This document shows, piece after piece, positions 6,698-16,433 of a stretch of 64,000 nt of DNA. This DNA is from Halomarina pelagica (GTDB lineage Archaea > Halobacteriota > Halobacteria > Halobacteriales > Haloarculaceae): assembly GCF_024228315.1 (NCBI RefSeq), contig NZ_CP100454.1, positions 2,604,001 to 2,668,000 on the forward strand. The letters run 5' to 3'. Position numbers and translations under genes: made by a program. The first letter of the stretch is position 1. Every line of letters starts with the position of its first letter. Under the pieces are notes generated by a model that was not told where the DNA came from, searched no databases, and was given only the letters and a program-made list of their open reading frames with translations.

Positions 6698-9259
6698 ATG
6701 GCCAGCAAGGACGCCCGCTCGGGACGCGCGTGGCTCCCGGGGAGTTCGGACGACGGGGAGGTGTCCGACGAGTCTGACGGCTCCGACGACTCCGACGCCC
6801 CCGGGGAGTCGCGCGTCGCGGTCGGGGAGTACACGTGGGAGGACTACAAGCGCGAGTACTACTACGACGAGGACGGCGAGCCCCCGCGAACCGGGGACGG
6901 CGAGGTGGTCCCGTTCGACGGGAGCGAGGCGCTCGGCTTCGATCCGACGCTGCTCTCGGGGCGGTTGGGTCGGGGCGGGGCGTCGGCGTCGCTCCTCGAC
7001 GGGATCGTCGAGGCGCGCACGGTCGACGTCGATCCCGACCTCGACGAGGACGACTTCTTCTCGACCGTCGAGGGGCACACGACCGTGGTCAACCGCTACG
7101 ATCTCGAACGGACCGTGCCGCTCGCGAAGAAGTCTCACTTCCGCGAGGTCGATCGCTACTGGGTGAACGAGCCCTACGCGTTCGTGATCATCTTCCACTC
7201 CGAGCGGGAGAACGAGCGGAAGTACTACGTCGTCGAACCGCACCTCACGCCCGTCGAGCGCGACCTGCGGGAGTTCCTCACCGAGAAGCTCCGCACCGCG
7301 ATCAAGTACTCCGACGACGACGTCATCGTGAAGGGCGGCGAGGGGTCCCGAGCGGGGGTCATCACCCGCGAGACCACGCGCCTGCTCGACCGGTACGACC
7401 TCTACGAGGGCGACGTCGCGTCGCTGGGTCACGGACCGGGCGGGAGCGCGGGGCGCGGGGAGGAGGCGGGAGGCGAGGGGAAGGGGAAGAGAGGGGACGA
7501 GAGCGGCGGCGAGAGGGAAGGGGCGGAGGAGAGCGCGGACGAGCGGTCGGGGATCGTGGCCCGACTGAAGGGGTTGCTCGGATTCGACGACGAGCCGATC
7601 GTTCGCTCGGGGGAGTTGGCGGGGATCGCCGCCCGGCCCGAGCCGGCGCTCCTAGCGGAGGACGCGCCGACGCTCACCGAGTACCAGATCGAGAAGCTCC
7701 TCTACGCCCTCCGGCGCGACTTCGTGGGCTACGAGCGCATCGACCCGATCAAGCACGACATCAACGTCGAGGACGTCTCCTGCGACGGTTACAACTCGCC
7801 GGTGTTCGTCTACCACACCGACCACGAGCAGATCATCTCGAACGTCTATCACGGCGAGGCGGAACTGGACGACTTCGTCGTCAAGCTCGCCCAGCGCTCG
7901 GGCAAGGGCATCTCCAAGCGCCAGCCGCAGGTCGACTGCACCCTCCCGGACGGGTCGCGCGCGCAGCTCACCCTCGGGCGGGAGGTGTCCGACCACGGGA
8001 CGAACTACACCATCCGGCAGTTCAAGGACGTCCCGTTCACGCCGATCGACCTCATCAACTGGAAGACGTTCTCGCTCGACGAGATGGCCTTCCTCTGGCT
8101 CTGCATCGAGAACCACAAGTCGCTCGTCTTCGCGGGCGGGACGGCCTCGGGGAAGACCACCTCGCTCAACGCCGTCTCGCTGTTCATCCCCTCCCAGTCG
8201 AAGATCGTCTCGATCGAGGACACCCGCGAGGTGGAACTCCCCCAGCGCAACTGGATCGCGAGCGTGACCCGCCCCTCCTTCTCGGACGACGGGAAGGGCG
8301 ACGTAGACGAGTTCGACCTGCTCGAGGCCGCGCTCCGCCAGCGCCCCGAGTACATCGTCATGGGCGAGATCCGCGGCGAGGAGGGCCGGACGCTCTTTCA
8401 GGTCATGTCCACCGGCCACACCACGCTCACGACCTTCCACGCCGACTCGGTCGGGGAGGTGATAAAGCGGTTCACGACCGAGCCGATCAACGTCTCGAAG
8501 ACGATGTTCACGGCCCTCGATCTCGTCTCGATCCAGACCTCGACGCGCGTGGCCGGGGACAAGGTCCGGCGGAACAAGTCCATCACCGAGATCAACCGCT
8601 ACGACGCGGAGAACGACGAGATCAACGTACAGGACGTCTACCAGTGGCAGGCCGAGACCGACGAGTTCCTGGAGATGGGCCAGTCGAACACCCTCCAGGG
8701 GATCACCTTCGACCGCGGGTGGTCCACGGAGACGCTCGAGGAGGAACTGTTCAAGCGCCGACTGGTGCTCGCCTACCTCGTCGAGCGGAACCTGAACACC
8801 TACACGCAGGTCGCGGCGACCCTGCAGGCGTTCATCAACGACCCCGACACGATCCTCGCGCTCATCGCGAACGACGACCTCGAACGGAGCCTCGAGGACC
8901 TCCGGGAGATGGAGTCCGTCGAGATCGACATCGACCCCGAGAAGGAGGAGATGGTCCCCCGACCCGACCCGCGCCCGGAGAACCTGGCGGAGGCGCGCGG
9001 GATCCTCAGCGAGGGCGAGTCCCTCCTCGCGGAGTACGAGGGCGAGCGCGTCGACGCGGCCGCCGTCGTCTCCATGGCCGCGACCGACCCCGACGGCTCC
9101 GGTGACGTCGGCGACGACGGTAACGACGGCGACGGCGAGGCCAGCGACGATGCCCGGAACGCCGGGGACGACACCGCCGATGGCTCCGCGAACGGCGACT
9201 CCACCGACGACTCCGGCGACGGCTTCGGCGGCTTCAGACCCAAGGGAGGGTCGGAATGA
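6698..9259 (+). CDS. Type IV pilus/secretion ATPase (VirB11/PilB/ArlI-like)
   Basis: An 853-residue hexameric ATPase that powers pilus assembly. N-terminal part (1-240) is acidic with 'YTWEDYKREYYYDEDGE'. A Gly/Glu/Arg-rich linker follows (about 250-285). The conserved core then holds a Walker A 'GGTASGKTTS' at about 480-489, an Asp box around 'SIEDTREVELP', a Walker B-like 'YIVMGEIRGEEG' near 551, and a His box 'STGHTTLTTFHAD'. The C-terminal 60 residues are Asp/Gly/Asn-rich and disordered. ATG at 6698 is preferred over GTG at 6680 from promoter spacing. It overlaps the platform gene by 4 bp. Confidence 0.93.
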   Translation: MASKDARSGRAWLPGSSDDGEVSDESDGSDDSDAPGESRVAVGEYTWEDYKREYYYDEDGEPPRTGDGEVVPFDGSEALGFDPTLLSGRLGRGGASASLLDGIVEARTVDVDPDLDEDDFFSTVEGHTTVVNRYDLERTVPLAKKSHFREVDRYWVNEPYAFVIIFHSERENERKYYVVEPHLTPVERDLREFLTEKLRTAIKYSDDDVIVKGGEGSRAGVITRETTRLLDRYDLYEGDVASLGHGPGGSAGRGEEAGGEGKGKRGDESGGEREGAEESADERSGIVARLKGLLGFDDEPIVRSGELAGIAARPEPALLAEDAPTLTEYQIEKLLYALRRDFVGYERIDPIKHDINVEDVSCDGYNSPVFVYHTDHEQIISNVYHGEAELDDFVVKLAQRSGKGISKRQPQVDCTLPDGSRAQLTLGREVSDHGTNYTIRQFKDVPFTPIDLINWKTFSLDEMAFLWLCIENHKSLVFAGGTASGKTTSLNAVSLFIPSQSKIVSIEDTREVELPQRNWIASVTRPSFSDDGKGDVDEFDLLEAALRQRPEYIVMGEIRGEEGRTLFQVMSTGHTTLTTFHADSVGEVIKRFTTEPINVSKTMFTALDLVSIQTSTRVAGDKVRRNKSITEINRYDAENDEINVQDVYQWQAETDEFLEMGQSNTLQGITFDRGWSTETLEEELFKRRLVLAYLVERNLNTYTQVAATLQAFINDPDTILALIANDDLERSLEDLREMESVEIDIDPEKEEMVPRPDPRPENLAEARGILSEGESLLAEYEGERVDAAAVVSMAATDPDGSGDVGDDGNDGDGEASDDARNAGDDTADGSANGDSTDDSGDGFGGFRPKGGSE

Positions 9260-11286
9260 GCGTCGAATCGGCGCGCGGTTCGCCCGCCGGGAGCGCCGAC
9301 GCGATCGGGGACGCCTTCTACCCCCTCTACCGCTGGGCGTTCGGCGAGGACAGCGAGTTCACCGACTCGATCGAGCGGAAGCTCGCCGAGGCGAGGATGG
9401 CCGACACCGTGGAGCTGTACCTCGCCCGCGCGCTCGCCGTCGGCCTCCTGGTCGGTCTCCTGCTGTGGGTGCTCGGGACCGTCCTCACCTACACGATCTT
9501 CGAGCTGTTCGTCCGGGGGACGCCGAGCATCCTCGGGGTGCCGCTGGATCCGCAGCTGCTCGCGATCGTCCAGGCCGTCAAGGTGCCGGCGCTGATCGTC
9601 CTCGGCGGGATCGTCTTCGGCCTCGTCGGGTTCGCGCTGGGCTTCGGGACGCTCGCGGCCGTCCCCTACTTCGTCGCCGGCGAGCGGAAGCGCGAGATCA
9701 ACGTCCTCCTCTCCGACGCCGTCTCGTTCATGTACGCCCTCTCCGTCGGCGGGCTGAACCAGCTCGAGATCCTGGAGGCGATCGCCACCGCCGACGACAC
9801 CTACGGCGAGGTGTCGAAGGAGTTCCAGAGCATCGTCCTCGAGACGCGGTACTTCGACACCGACTACCGGACGGCCATCCGAAACCAGGCGCTCCGGACG
9901 CCCAGCGACGAGCTGGGGGGGTTTCTCACCGACATGCTCTCGATCGTCAACTCCGGCGGGAACATGACGCGCTTCCTCGAGGACCAGAAGGACAAGCAGA
10001 TGCGCACCTCACAGCAGGAACAGGAGACGATCCTCGAGACGCTCGAACTGTTCGGCGAGATGTACATGACCCTCTCGCTGTTCCCCCTGCTGCTCATCAT
10101 CATCCTCGTCATCATGAGCATGATGGGCCAGGCCCAGACGACGCTGCTCTACGGGACGGTCTACGGGCTGATCCCGCTGGTCGGGGTCGGCTTCCTCGTG
10201 CTCATCTCGACCGTCGTCCAGGACGAGGTCGGCGACGGCTACCTCCGGGGGGACGACGGTCGGGACGACGACGGCGGCGGCCTGTTCGGTCTCGGCCTCG
10301 TCGAGCGGTACAGCGGGCGCTACAGCGTCTTCGACCGCATCGAGAGCCGCGAGGGGACCTACGAGACCCTCGAGATGCTCTCTCGACCGCACCACTTCTT
10401 CCGCGATCACCCGCTGACGGTGCTGCTCGTCACGGTGCCGGCGACGCTCGTGCTGCTCGCCTTCTTCGTGGTGTCGGGGTTCGTCCCCCTCTCGATCGAC
10501 GGGCTGAAGCGCGCGCCAGTCCGGGGGACGTTCTTCCTCCTCTACGTCCCGCTCTACGTCAACCTCGTCCCGCTGACGGCGTTCCACGAGTGGAACGTCA
10601 GGACGCGCCGCAGCGTCGTCGGGAAGCTCTCGGAGGACCTCCGGAAGCTGTCGTCGGCGAACGACACGGGGATGACGCTGCTCGAATCCATCCGTGTCGT
10701 CTCCGACACCTCGAGCGGGCGGCTCGCCGACGAGTTCGAGACCATCCACGCGAAGGTGAACTACGGGACGGGACTCAAGGAGGCGCTCCGGGAGTTCAAC
10801 AACGCGTATCGCATCCCGCGGCTCGCCCGGACGGTGAAGCTCATCGCGAAGGCCCAGGAGGCGTCGAGCCAGATCACCGCGGTCCTGACGACCGCCGCCC
10901 AGGCGAGCGAGAACCAGGACGACATCGACCGCGACCGAAAGTCCCGCACCCGGATGCAGGTCGTCATCATCATCATGACGTTCATGACGCTGCTCGGGGT
11001 GATGGCGATCCTCAAGGTGAAGTTCCTCGACGTGATGGCCGGGCTGGCCTCGCAGGCGTCGGGTGGCGGGGGCGGAGCGGGCGGCGCGGGGGGCACGGGA
11101 GGCGGCGGGTTCGGCGGTAACGTCGACACCGACCTGCTGACGCTGCTGTTCTTCCACGCGGTGACGTTCCAGGCCGTCATCTCGGGCGTCATCGCGGGGT
11201 ACATCCGCGACGTGAGCCTCCTCGCCGGGGCGAAGTTCGTCGTCGTCCTGCCGACGTTCGCGCTCCTGGTGTTCCTGTTCATATGA
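9256..11286 (+). CDS. Type II secretion F-family membrane platform protein (PilC/TadC/ArlJ-like)
   Basis: A 676-residue integral membrane protein that forms the inner platform on which pilins are assembled. It has two T2SSF-like cytoplasmic helical domains, around 130-270 ('LLSDAVSFMYALSVGGLNQLEILEA' region) and 440-570 ('LSSANDTGMTLLESIRVV'), each bracketed by hydrophobic segments. A Gly-rich loop (about residues 597-618) precedes the last two membrane helices. Pairing with the ATPase by a 4-bp overlap is typical of archaeal type IV pilus loci. Confidence 0.9.
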   Translation: MSVESARGSPAGSADAIGDAFYPLYRWAFGEDSEFTDSIERKLAEARMADTVELYLARALAVGLLVGLLLWVLGTVLTYTIFELFVRGTPSILGVPLDPQLLAIVQAVKVPALIVLGGIVFGLVGFALGFGTLAAVPYFVAGERKREINVLLSDAVSFMYALSVGGLNQLEILEAIATADDTYGEVSKEFQSIVLETRYFDTDYRTAIRNQALRTPSDELGGFLTDMLSIVNSGGNMTRFLEDQKDKQMRTSQQEQETILETLELFGEMYMTLSLFPLLLIIILVIMSMMGQAQTTLLYGTVYGLIPLVGVGFLVLISTVVQDEVGDGYLRGDDGRDDDGGGLFGLGLVERYSGRYSVFDRIESREGTYETLEMLSRPHHFFRDHPLTVLLVTVPATLVLLAFFVVSGFVPLSIDGLKRAPVRGTFFLLYVPLYVNLVPLTAFHEWNVRTRRSVVGKLSEDLRKLSSANDTGMTLLESIRVVSDTSSGRLADEFETIHAKVNYGTGLKEALREFNNAYRIPRLARTVKLIAKAQEASSQITAVLTTAAQASENQDDIDRDRKSRTRMQVVIIIMTFMTLLGVMAILKVKFLDVMAGLASQASGGGGGAGGAGGTGGGGFGGNVDTDLLTLLFFHAVTFQAVISGVIAGYIRDVSLLAGAKFVVVLPTFALLVFLFI

Positions 11287-11849
11287 GGGGGGGATCGACT
11301 CACGGTCGACGCGGACGCGGGCAATCGACGCTCGACTTCACGATCGGCGTCAGCGTCTTCCTGATCGCGGTGACGTTCACCTTCGCGTTCGTTCCGGGGC
11401 TGACCCAGCCGTTCGCCGACACCGCGCGCGTGACGCCGGCGACGGCCGACCGCGTCGCGGATCGGCTGGCGAGCGACGACCTCGCGCGACCCGATCGCCC
11501 CTACCTGCTCGACGCGACGTGCACGGCGGCGTTCTTCGATTCGACGCGGGACGACGCCGGGTGCGCCTTCGACAACGGGCGGCCCATCCCCGACCGACTG
11601 GGCCTCCCGAAGCCGACGACGGCGACCAGCCCGAACGTTCGCGTCGGGCTGTACGACAGCGGCGGCGAGCCGCTGTGCTGGGACGACGAGGGGGGGACGG
11701 CCGTCCCCGAATCCGACCCGGACTGCGACGGCGACGACCCGACGCTGGTCGGCGGCGGCCCGCTGACCGACTCCGGGGGCGTCGTGGTGGCCCGGCGCGC
11801 GGTCGTCGTCGGCGGGACCGACGCGCTCCTCCGGGTGAGCGTATGGTGA
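11283..11849 (+). CDS. Pilin-like protein 1 (DUF7287-type)
   Basis: A 188-residue protein with an N-terminal 'GRGQSTLDFTIGVSVFLIAVTF' hydrophobic segment preceded by basic residues, as in archaeal class III signal peptides or minor pilins, then an extracellular domain with four cysteines (for example 'DATCTAAFF', 'DAGCAFD', 'EPLCWDD', 'DPDCDGD'), which could form two disulfides. The context matches the haloarchaeal pilus cluster of small DUF72xx proteins. It overlaps the platform gene by 4 bp and the next gene by 7 bp. Likely a minor pseudopilin; the exact DUF number is my recollection. Confidence 0.75.
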   Translation: MRGGSTHGRRGRGQSTLDFTIGVSVFLIAVTFTFAFVPGLTQPFADTARVTPATADRVADRLASDDLARPDRPYLLDATCTAAFFDSTRDDAGCAFDNGRPIPDRLGLPKPTTATSPNVRVGLYDSGGEPLCWDDEGGTAVPESDPDCDGDDPTLVGGGPLTDSGGVVVARRAVVVGGTDALLRVSVW

Positions 11850-12457
11850 CCGGGCGGCGCGGCGACCGCGGGCAGGTCCACACGCTCGAGGCCGTCGTCG
11901 CGGGCGTCGTGGTCGTCGCCGGGCTGGTCTACGCGCTGCAGGTGACGGCGGTGACGCCGCTGTCGGCGAGCACGTCGAGCCAGCACATCGAGAACCAGCA
12001 GACGGCCGTCGTCGAGGGCGTCCTCGCCGCGTCGGTGGCGGACGGCTCGCTCGAGCGGACGCTGCTGGCGTGGGACGACGCGAACGAACGCTTCTACGGG
12101 ACGGCCGGCGACCGGGCGTACTTCGTCACCGACCTCCCCGACACCGCGTTCGGGGACCGTCTCTACCGGACGTTCGAGGCGCGGGGCGTCGCCGTGAACG
12201 TCGTCGTCCGGTATCGGACGCCGAGCGGGAGCGGGACCCAGCGGGTGATCTACCGGGGGAAGCCGAGCGACAACGCCGTGACCGTCGTGCGGCCCCTGAC
12301 GCTGTTCGACGGGGACGAACTGCGCTTCGAGAACGGGACGGCGACGGGCACGACGGTGAGCGGGGCGACCCCGTTCTACGTCGAGGCGGCCGTCGCCGAC
12401 GGCTCGTCGGTCGCGTACAAGGTCGTGACCGTGGAGGTGACCGTATGGCGGATGTGA
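11843..12457 (+). CDS. Pilin-like protein 2 (DUF7288-type)
   Basis: A 204-residue protein with 'DRGQVHTLEAVVAGVVVVAG' forming the N-terminal hydrophobic helix after a short basic leader, followed by 'TSSQHIENQQ', a motif I associate with the same position in other haloarchaeal pilus clusters. The rest is a beta-rich extracellular domain without cysteines. The ATG at 11843 overlaps the previous gene by 7 bp and the next begins 13 bp before this one stops, so translation is coupled. Confidence 0.75.
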   Translation: MVTGRRGDRGQVHTLEAVVAGVVVVAGLVYALQVTAVTPLSASTSSQHIENQQTAVVEGVLAASVADGSLERTLLAWDDANERFYGTAGDRAYFVTDLPDTAFGDRLYRTFEARGVAVNVVVRYRTPSGSGTQRVIYRGKPSDNAVTVVRPLTLFDGDELRFENGTATGTTVSGATPFYVEAAVADGSSVAYKVVTVEVTVWRM

Positions 12458-13335
12458 GCGAGCGGGGGCAGATGCTCCTCGTGGCCGGGCTGACGCTCGC
12501 CACCGCGTTCGTCGCGCTGGCGCTCGTCCTCAACACCGCCATCTACACCGAGAACCTCTCGACCCGGACGAGCGATCCGGGCGCGAGCGAGGCGATCCGG
12601 TTCGCCGAGGCGGTCGAGGTCGATCTCGGGGACGCCGTGACGTACGTGAACGAACGCGAGGCGACCTACCCGGACCGCAGGGCCGCCTTCGAGGACGTCG
12701 TCGCGTCCTGGAGCGACGCGACGGCCGACTCGGCGGCGATCGACGGGGTGTTCACCGCCGTCTCGCTGTCGAGCGTCGAGCAGGGAACGAGGGTCGTCGA
12801 CGGTAACGCGAGCGACGGCCTGACGAACGCCACCGGGGCGGGCGACTGGACGGTCGTCGCGGACGGTCGCGTCCGGGCGTTCGAGATGCGCGTGGATCCG
12901 CCGACCGGGCGCTCGCTGGTCGTCGAGTTCGCGAACGCCTCCGCGACCTGGACGACGACCGTCGAGCGAGTCGATTCCTCGACCGTCGAGGTTCGGACGA
13001 CGCACCCCGACGCGACCGTCGCGACGTGCACCGTCGCCGCGAGCGGCGGGGCGACGATCGACGTCTCGCGGGAGACGGTGGCCGGCGACGGCGACCCGAG
13101 GTACTGCCGCGCGCTCGATTACGCCTCCGAGATCCGCGGCGCGTACGACCTCGAACTGCGGGACGCCGACGCCGTGTCGGGCACCTTCGAACTCGTCGCG
13201 AATCGGGCGGTCGACGACGGGCCGTCGACCGAGACGGTCCTCTACGGCGCGACCGTCTCCGCGACCTACGACAGCGGTCGGGTCACGGCCCGGTGGGCGG
13301 ACCTCCGGATCGCGCCCGGGGAGGTGGGGCGATGA
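12445..13335 (+). CDS. Pilin-like protein 3 (DUF7261-type)
   Basis: A 296-residue protein with N-terminal 'SERGQMLLVAGLTLATAFVA' hydrophobic helix, then 'LNTAIYTENLSTRTSDPGAS', the signature of the third small gene in haloarchaeal pilus clusters. Several N-X-T/S sequons ('NASDG', 'NATGA', 'NASAT') suggest N-glycosylation on the outside. Two cysteines near 215-240 ('VATCTVAAS', 'PRYCRALDY') may pair. It overlaps the previous gene by 13 bp and the next by 4 bp. Confidence 0.75.
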   Translation: MADVSERGQMLLVAGLTLATAFVALALVLNTAIYTENLSTRTSDPGASEAIRFAEAVEVDLGDAVTYVNEREATYPDRRAAFEDVVASWSDATADSAAIDGVFTAVSLSSVEQGTRVVDGNASDGLTNATGAGDWTVVADGRVRAFEMRVDPPTGRSLVVEFANASATWTTTVERVDSSTVEVRTTHPDATVATCTVAASGGATIDVSRETVAGDGDPRYCRALDYASEIRGAYDLELRDADAVSGTFELVANRAVDDGPSTETVLYGATVSATYDSGRVTARWADLRIAPGEVGR

Positions 13336-13826
13336 GCGGCGACGGGAGCGGCCAGGGGACGGCGCTCGCCCCCGACCGCCGCGGCGTCTCGACCGCCGTC
13401 GGGTACGTGCTCAACCTCGGCCTCGCGACGGTGCTCATCACCGGGCTGGTGTTCGCGGCGGGGACGCACGTCGAGCAGGAGCGCGAGACGGTGATCCGCT
13501 CCGAGCTGGTGGTCGTCGGCGAGGGGATCGTCGCGGACGTCGGTGCGGCCGATCGGCTCGTTCAGGGCGGCGCGGAGGAGGTGCGGATCCGCCGTACGAT
13601 CCCCGAACGGGTCGCCGGCGCGCCGTACGCGGTGCGCGTCGAGACCACCGGCGGGGAGGACTACCTCGTCCTCTCGACGCGTGATCCGTCGGTCGAAGTC
13701 AGGTTCGAACTGGTCGTCGAGACGCCGGTATCGGGTGTCGCCTCCGGCGGGGGGGTCGTCGTCGAGTACGTCGACACCGGCGACGCGGACGCCGACGGGG
13801 ACGCGCTGGAGGTGCGCGGTGGCTGA
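13332..13826 (+). CDS. Pilin-like protein 4 (DUF7266-type)
   Basis: A 164-residue protein with 'DRRGVSTAVGYVLNLGLATV' as N-terminal hydrophobic segment, the 'RGVS' junction resembling an archaeal prepilin peptidase site, followed by 'GTHVEQERETVIRSELVVVG' and a short beta-rich domain. No cysteines. It overlaps the next gene by 8 bp. Probably a minor pilin; no separate function can be given. Confidence 0.75.
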   Translation: MSGDGSGQGTALAPDRRGVSTAVGYVLNLGLATVLITGLVFAAGTHVEQERETVIRSELVVVGEGIVADVGAADRLVQGGAEEVRIRRTIPERVAGAPYAVRVETTGGEDYLVLSTRDPSVEVRFELVVETPVSGVASGGGVVVEYVDTGDADADGDALEVRGG

Positions 13827-14607
13827 GCGGGCGGTGAGCGAGGTCCTGAGCTTCGTGCTGATCTTCTCGCTCGTCGTGACCGCGGTCGGGATCGTCTACG
13901 CGAGCGGACTCGCCGGCCTCGAATCGGCGCGCTCGGCGGAGCAGGTCGACAACGCGGCGCGCGCGTTCGACGTGCTCGCGGACAACATGGCGGACATCCA
14001 CCGCAGTCGGGCACCGGGTCGGAAGACCGAGATCAAACTCTCCGACGCCAGTCTCGCCTATTCGGGCACCGCGACCGAGATCGACGTCACCGTCGAGGGC
14101 GTCGTCAGCGACGGCAACCGTACCCACTTCGACGCGGAGAGCACCCCCATCGTCTACGGCACCGACGGGGAGGCCCGCCTGGTCTACGAGGGGGGAGCCG
14201 TCGTCCGACGGGACGGCGACTACGTCAGGATGCTCCGCGAACCGCCGTTTCTCTTCCGCGACGATCGGGTCGTGCTCGCGTACGTCGAGACGGTCGCCCC
14301 CGCCCGGAGCGTGAGCGGCTCCGAGACCGTGCTCGTCCGCGGCGAGCGGACGCGGTCGGCCCTCCTGGTGACCGACGAGGCCGGCGACCCGACGCTGAAC
14401 GGCGACGCGAACGCGGTGACCGTGAACCTGACCGTCACCGCGGCGGACGGGCGCGTCGAGGCGTGGCGCGACTACCTCGTCGGGCAACCGGGCGTGACGT
14501 GCGGTTCGCCGTCGGTCGTCGACGAGGATCGGCGGACGGTCGCCTGCCGGTTCGAGACCGAGGAACTCGCGGTGAGCGTCACGAGCATCGAACTCGGGCT
14601 CAACTGA
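13819..14607 (+). CDS. Pilin-like protein 5 (DUF7289-type), GTG start
   Basis: A 262-residue protein starting at GTG 13819 ('VAERAVSEVLSFVLIFSLVV'), with a pilin-like 'RAVSEVLSFVLIF' segment: a basic leader, small residue, then a hydrophobic helix. No ATG sits at a suitable place, and GTG gives the 8-bp overlap expected of this operon. The body is a beta-rich extracellular domain with two cysteines late ('VTCGSPS', 'VACRFE'). Its last 8 bases overlap the end of the convergent gene, so the two transcripts run into one another. Confidence 0.75.
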   Translation: MAERAVSEVLSFVLIFSLVVTAVGIVYASGLAGLESARSAEQVDNAARAFDVLADNMADIHRSRAPGRKTEIKLSDASLAYSGTATEIDVTVEGVVSDGNRTHFDAESTPIVYGTDGEARLVYEGGAVVRRDGDYVRMLREPPFLFRDDRVVLAYVETVAPARSVSGSETVLVRGERTRSALLVTDEAGDPTLNGDANAVTVNLTVTAADGRVEAWRDYLVGQPGVTCGSPSVVDEDRRTVACRFETEELAVSVTSIELGLN

Positions 14608-16150
14608 GTTCCACCCGCACGTCGTTCTCCGTGACGTGCAGGAACGTGATGACGCGGTCGTCGCCGGCGTAGTAGATCGTCCCCGACGACGTCGTCTCCG
14701 ACACGCCGGCGGCGTTACCGCTCTGCTGGTCGGACGTCTCGAGCTGGAACGTGGGACCGAACGTACCGAAGTAGTGTCGCGTGAGGTACGCGAGGTCCTC
14801 CGCGTCGGGCGTGGTGTAGGTCGTCGCGTTCTCGGCGGTGTCGTCCTCGGGGTGCGCCGCGAAGTCGAGGGAGGTGACGAACTGCGCGTTCTCGCTGTCG
14901 AACTTCGAGAGGTCGCTCTTCGGGACGTCGGTGTAGTTCATCCGGTGGCCGCTCCCCGTGAAGTCGAGCGGGAGCGTGGCGACGTACCCGCCGTCGCCGT
15001 CGGGGACGCACTCGACCTCGAAGTCCTCGGTGTTCTGCCAGCCGTGGGACTTTCGCACCCCGTCGTCGAGGTAGCTGTAGTACATCGACACCGTCACCGG
15101 GTCGTCGATCGTGCCCGCGGCGTCGCACTTGAGGTTGCCCCTGTTCCGGACGGCGATCTCGAAGTGTCTCCCGCCGTCGTCGACGAACATGCTCCAGCGG
15201 AGGTTGCTGAACTCGGAGGACTGATCGTCCTTCGGGCGCAGGGTGAACTCGAACTGGCGCAGCGAGTGACCCGACTCGATCCCCCGGATCCCGAACTCGG
15301 AGCCCTCCGCGGGGACGCCGAAGTTCCCCTGGGTTCCGAGCGTCAGCAGCTTCACGCGGGCCCGCCGTTCGCCGTGGTCGACGGAGACGACGCCGTCGGT
15401 CCGGGTCCGGAAGTACTCGGCCCACCCCTCGTAGAACTCGCTCTCGACCGTGACGGTGACGTACCCCTCCGAGAGCGGATTGGCGAACGCCCTGCCGTTC
15501 GCGTAGCTTGCGCTCTCGTTGGGGTACGTCCGTCGGAAGGAGGGGGCGGGCCGCTCGACGGTCACCGTCGTCCGACCGCTCGCTGCGTGGGTACTCCCGC
15601 CGCTCACCCGGACGACGGGGAACGTGAGCGTCCCGTCCCGGTAGTGAAACTCCGGCGGCGAGACCAGTCGGGCGGGGCCGTCTCCCGTCTTCCGCCAGAC
15701 GCCGCCGCCCTGGTAGGCGATCCGCGTGTCGCCGTTCGCGTAGACGAACGAACCGAGTTCGGTCGTTCGGTAGACGATCTGGTCGTCGCCCGCCGGATCG
15801 TCCGCGGACGCGTTCCCCCCGGTGTAGTTGTAGTCCACGTGAGTGATCGTGAGCGTCCCCGTCCCCTCCCGCACCTCGAACGTCCCCCCCGACCAGCCGA
15901 AGTCGACGGTCTGTCGACTGGACCCGCCGAGCGCGACCTGGGCCGCCCGCGAGTCGAACTGGGTCATCGCCTGTTCGGCCCGCTCCAGGTCCGCCTGCCG
16001 GCTCCAGTCGTCTATCGCCTCCGATCCGAGGACGACGACGCCCGTCGTTCCGATCACCGTGATCGCGACGAGGAGGCTCGCCCCGACCGTCGCCGACTGC
16101 GCTCGGGTCGCCCGAAGCCCCCGCGTCCGTCGTCCCCACCCGCGACTCAT
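14600..16150 (-). CDS. Large pilin-like surface protein, convergent to the pilus operon
   Basis: A 516-residue protein with N-terminal 'TRAQSATVGASLLVAITVIG' hydrophobic segment after an Arg-rich leader, as in archaeal type IV pilins, then a long extracellular domain rich in Thr, Asn and Asp with several N-X-S/T sequons. Cysteines are few ('LKCDAAG', 'VECVPDG'). TATA-like 'attatttttaa' on the minus strand lies about 26 bp upstream, giving its own leaderless promoter. Opposite orientation to the other pilin genes and a larger size suggest a tip or major structural subunit; this is inference. Confidence 0.7.
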   Translation of the reverse strand: MSRGWGRRTRGLRATRAQSATVGASLLVAITVIGTTGVVVLGSEAIDDWSRQADLERAEQAMTQFDSRAAQVALGGSSRQTVDFGWSGGTFEVREGTGTLTITHVDYNYTGGNASADDPAGDDQIVYRTTELGSFVYANGDTRIAYQGGGVWRKTGDGPARLVSPPEFHYRDGTLTFPVVRVSGGSTHAASGRTTVTVERPAPSFRRTYPNESASYANGRAFANPLSEGYVTVTVESEFYEGWAEYFRTRTDGVVSVDHGERRARVKLLTLGTQGNFGVPAEGSEFGIRGIESGHSLRQFEFTLRPKDDQSSEFSNLRWSMFVDDGGRHFEIAVRNRGNLKCDAAGTIDDPVTVSMYYSYLDDGVRKSHGWQNTEDFEVECVPDGDGGYVATLPLDFTGSGHRMNYTDVPKSDLSKFDSENAQFVTSLDFAAHPEDDTAENATTYTTPDAEDLAYLTRHYFGTFGPTFQLETSDQQSGNAAGVSETTSSGTIYYAGDDRVITFLHVTENDVRVELS

Positions 16151-16402
16151 ACTCCGTCGTAACGGGTCGATCGGTTAAAAATAATCGCATTAGTGACTGT
16201 CTCTAGAAAGGACGTGTCAGCGAGTTTCGGACCGCGTCGATGGGGCGTCGACGCTCCGTAACCGGCCCCCGAGGGTGGCCCCCGAGGAGACGGTCGCGCG
16301 CGGTCGACGGCGGCCGGCCGTCGGACAGGAGACCGGCTCCATACTAGGGGCATTATACACTTCAAGTCACCTGGGAGAGTTAGTGTTACTCCCATGAAGG
16401 AG

Positions 16403-16409
16403 TTAAATA
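16403..16409 (+). promoter_or_regulatory. TATA box of the 32-aa gene
   Basis: 'ttaaata' centred 28 bp before the ATG at 16434, ideal for a leaderless archaeal transcript. Confidence 0.55.
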
Positions 16410-16433
16410 GTAGTCCTCTGCTATTGCGTAGCA

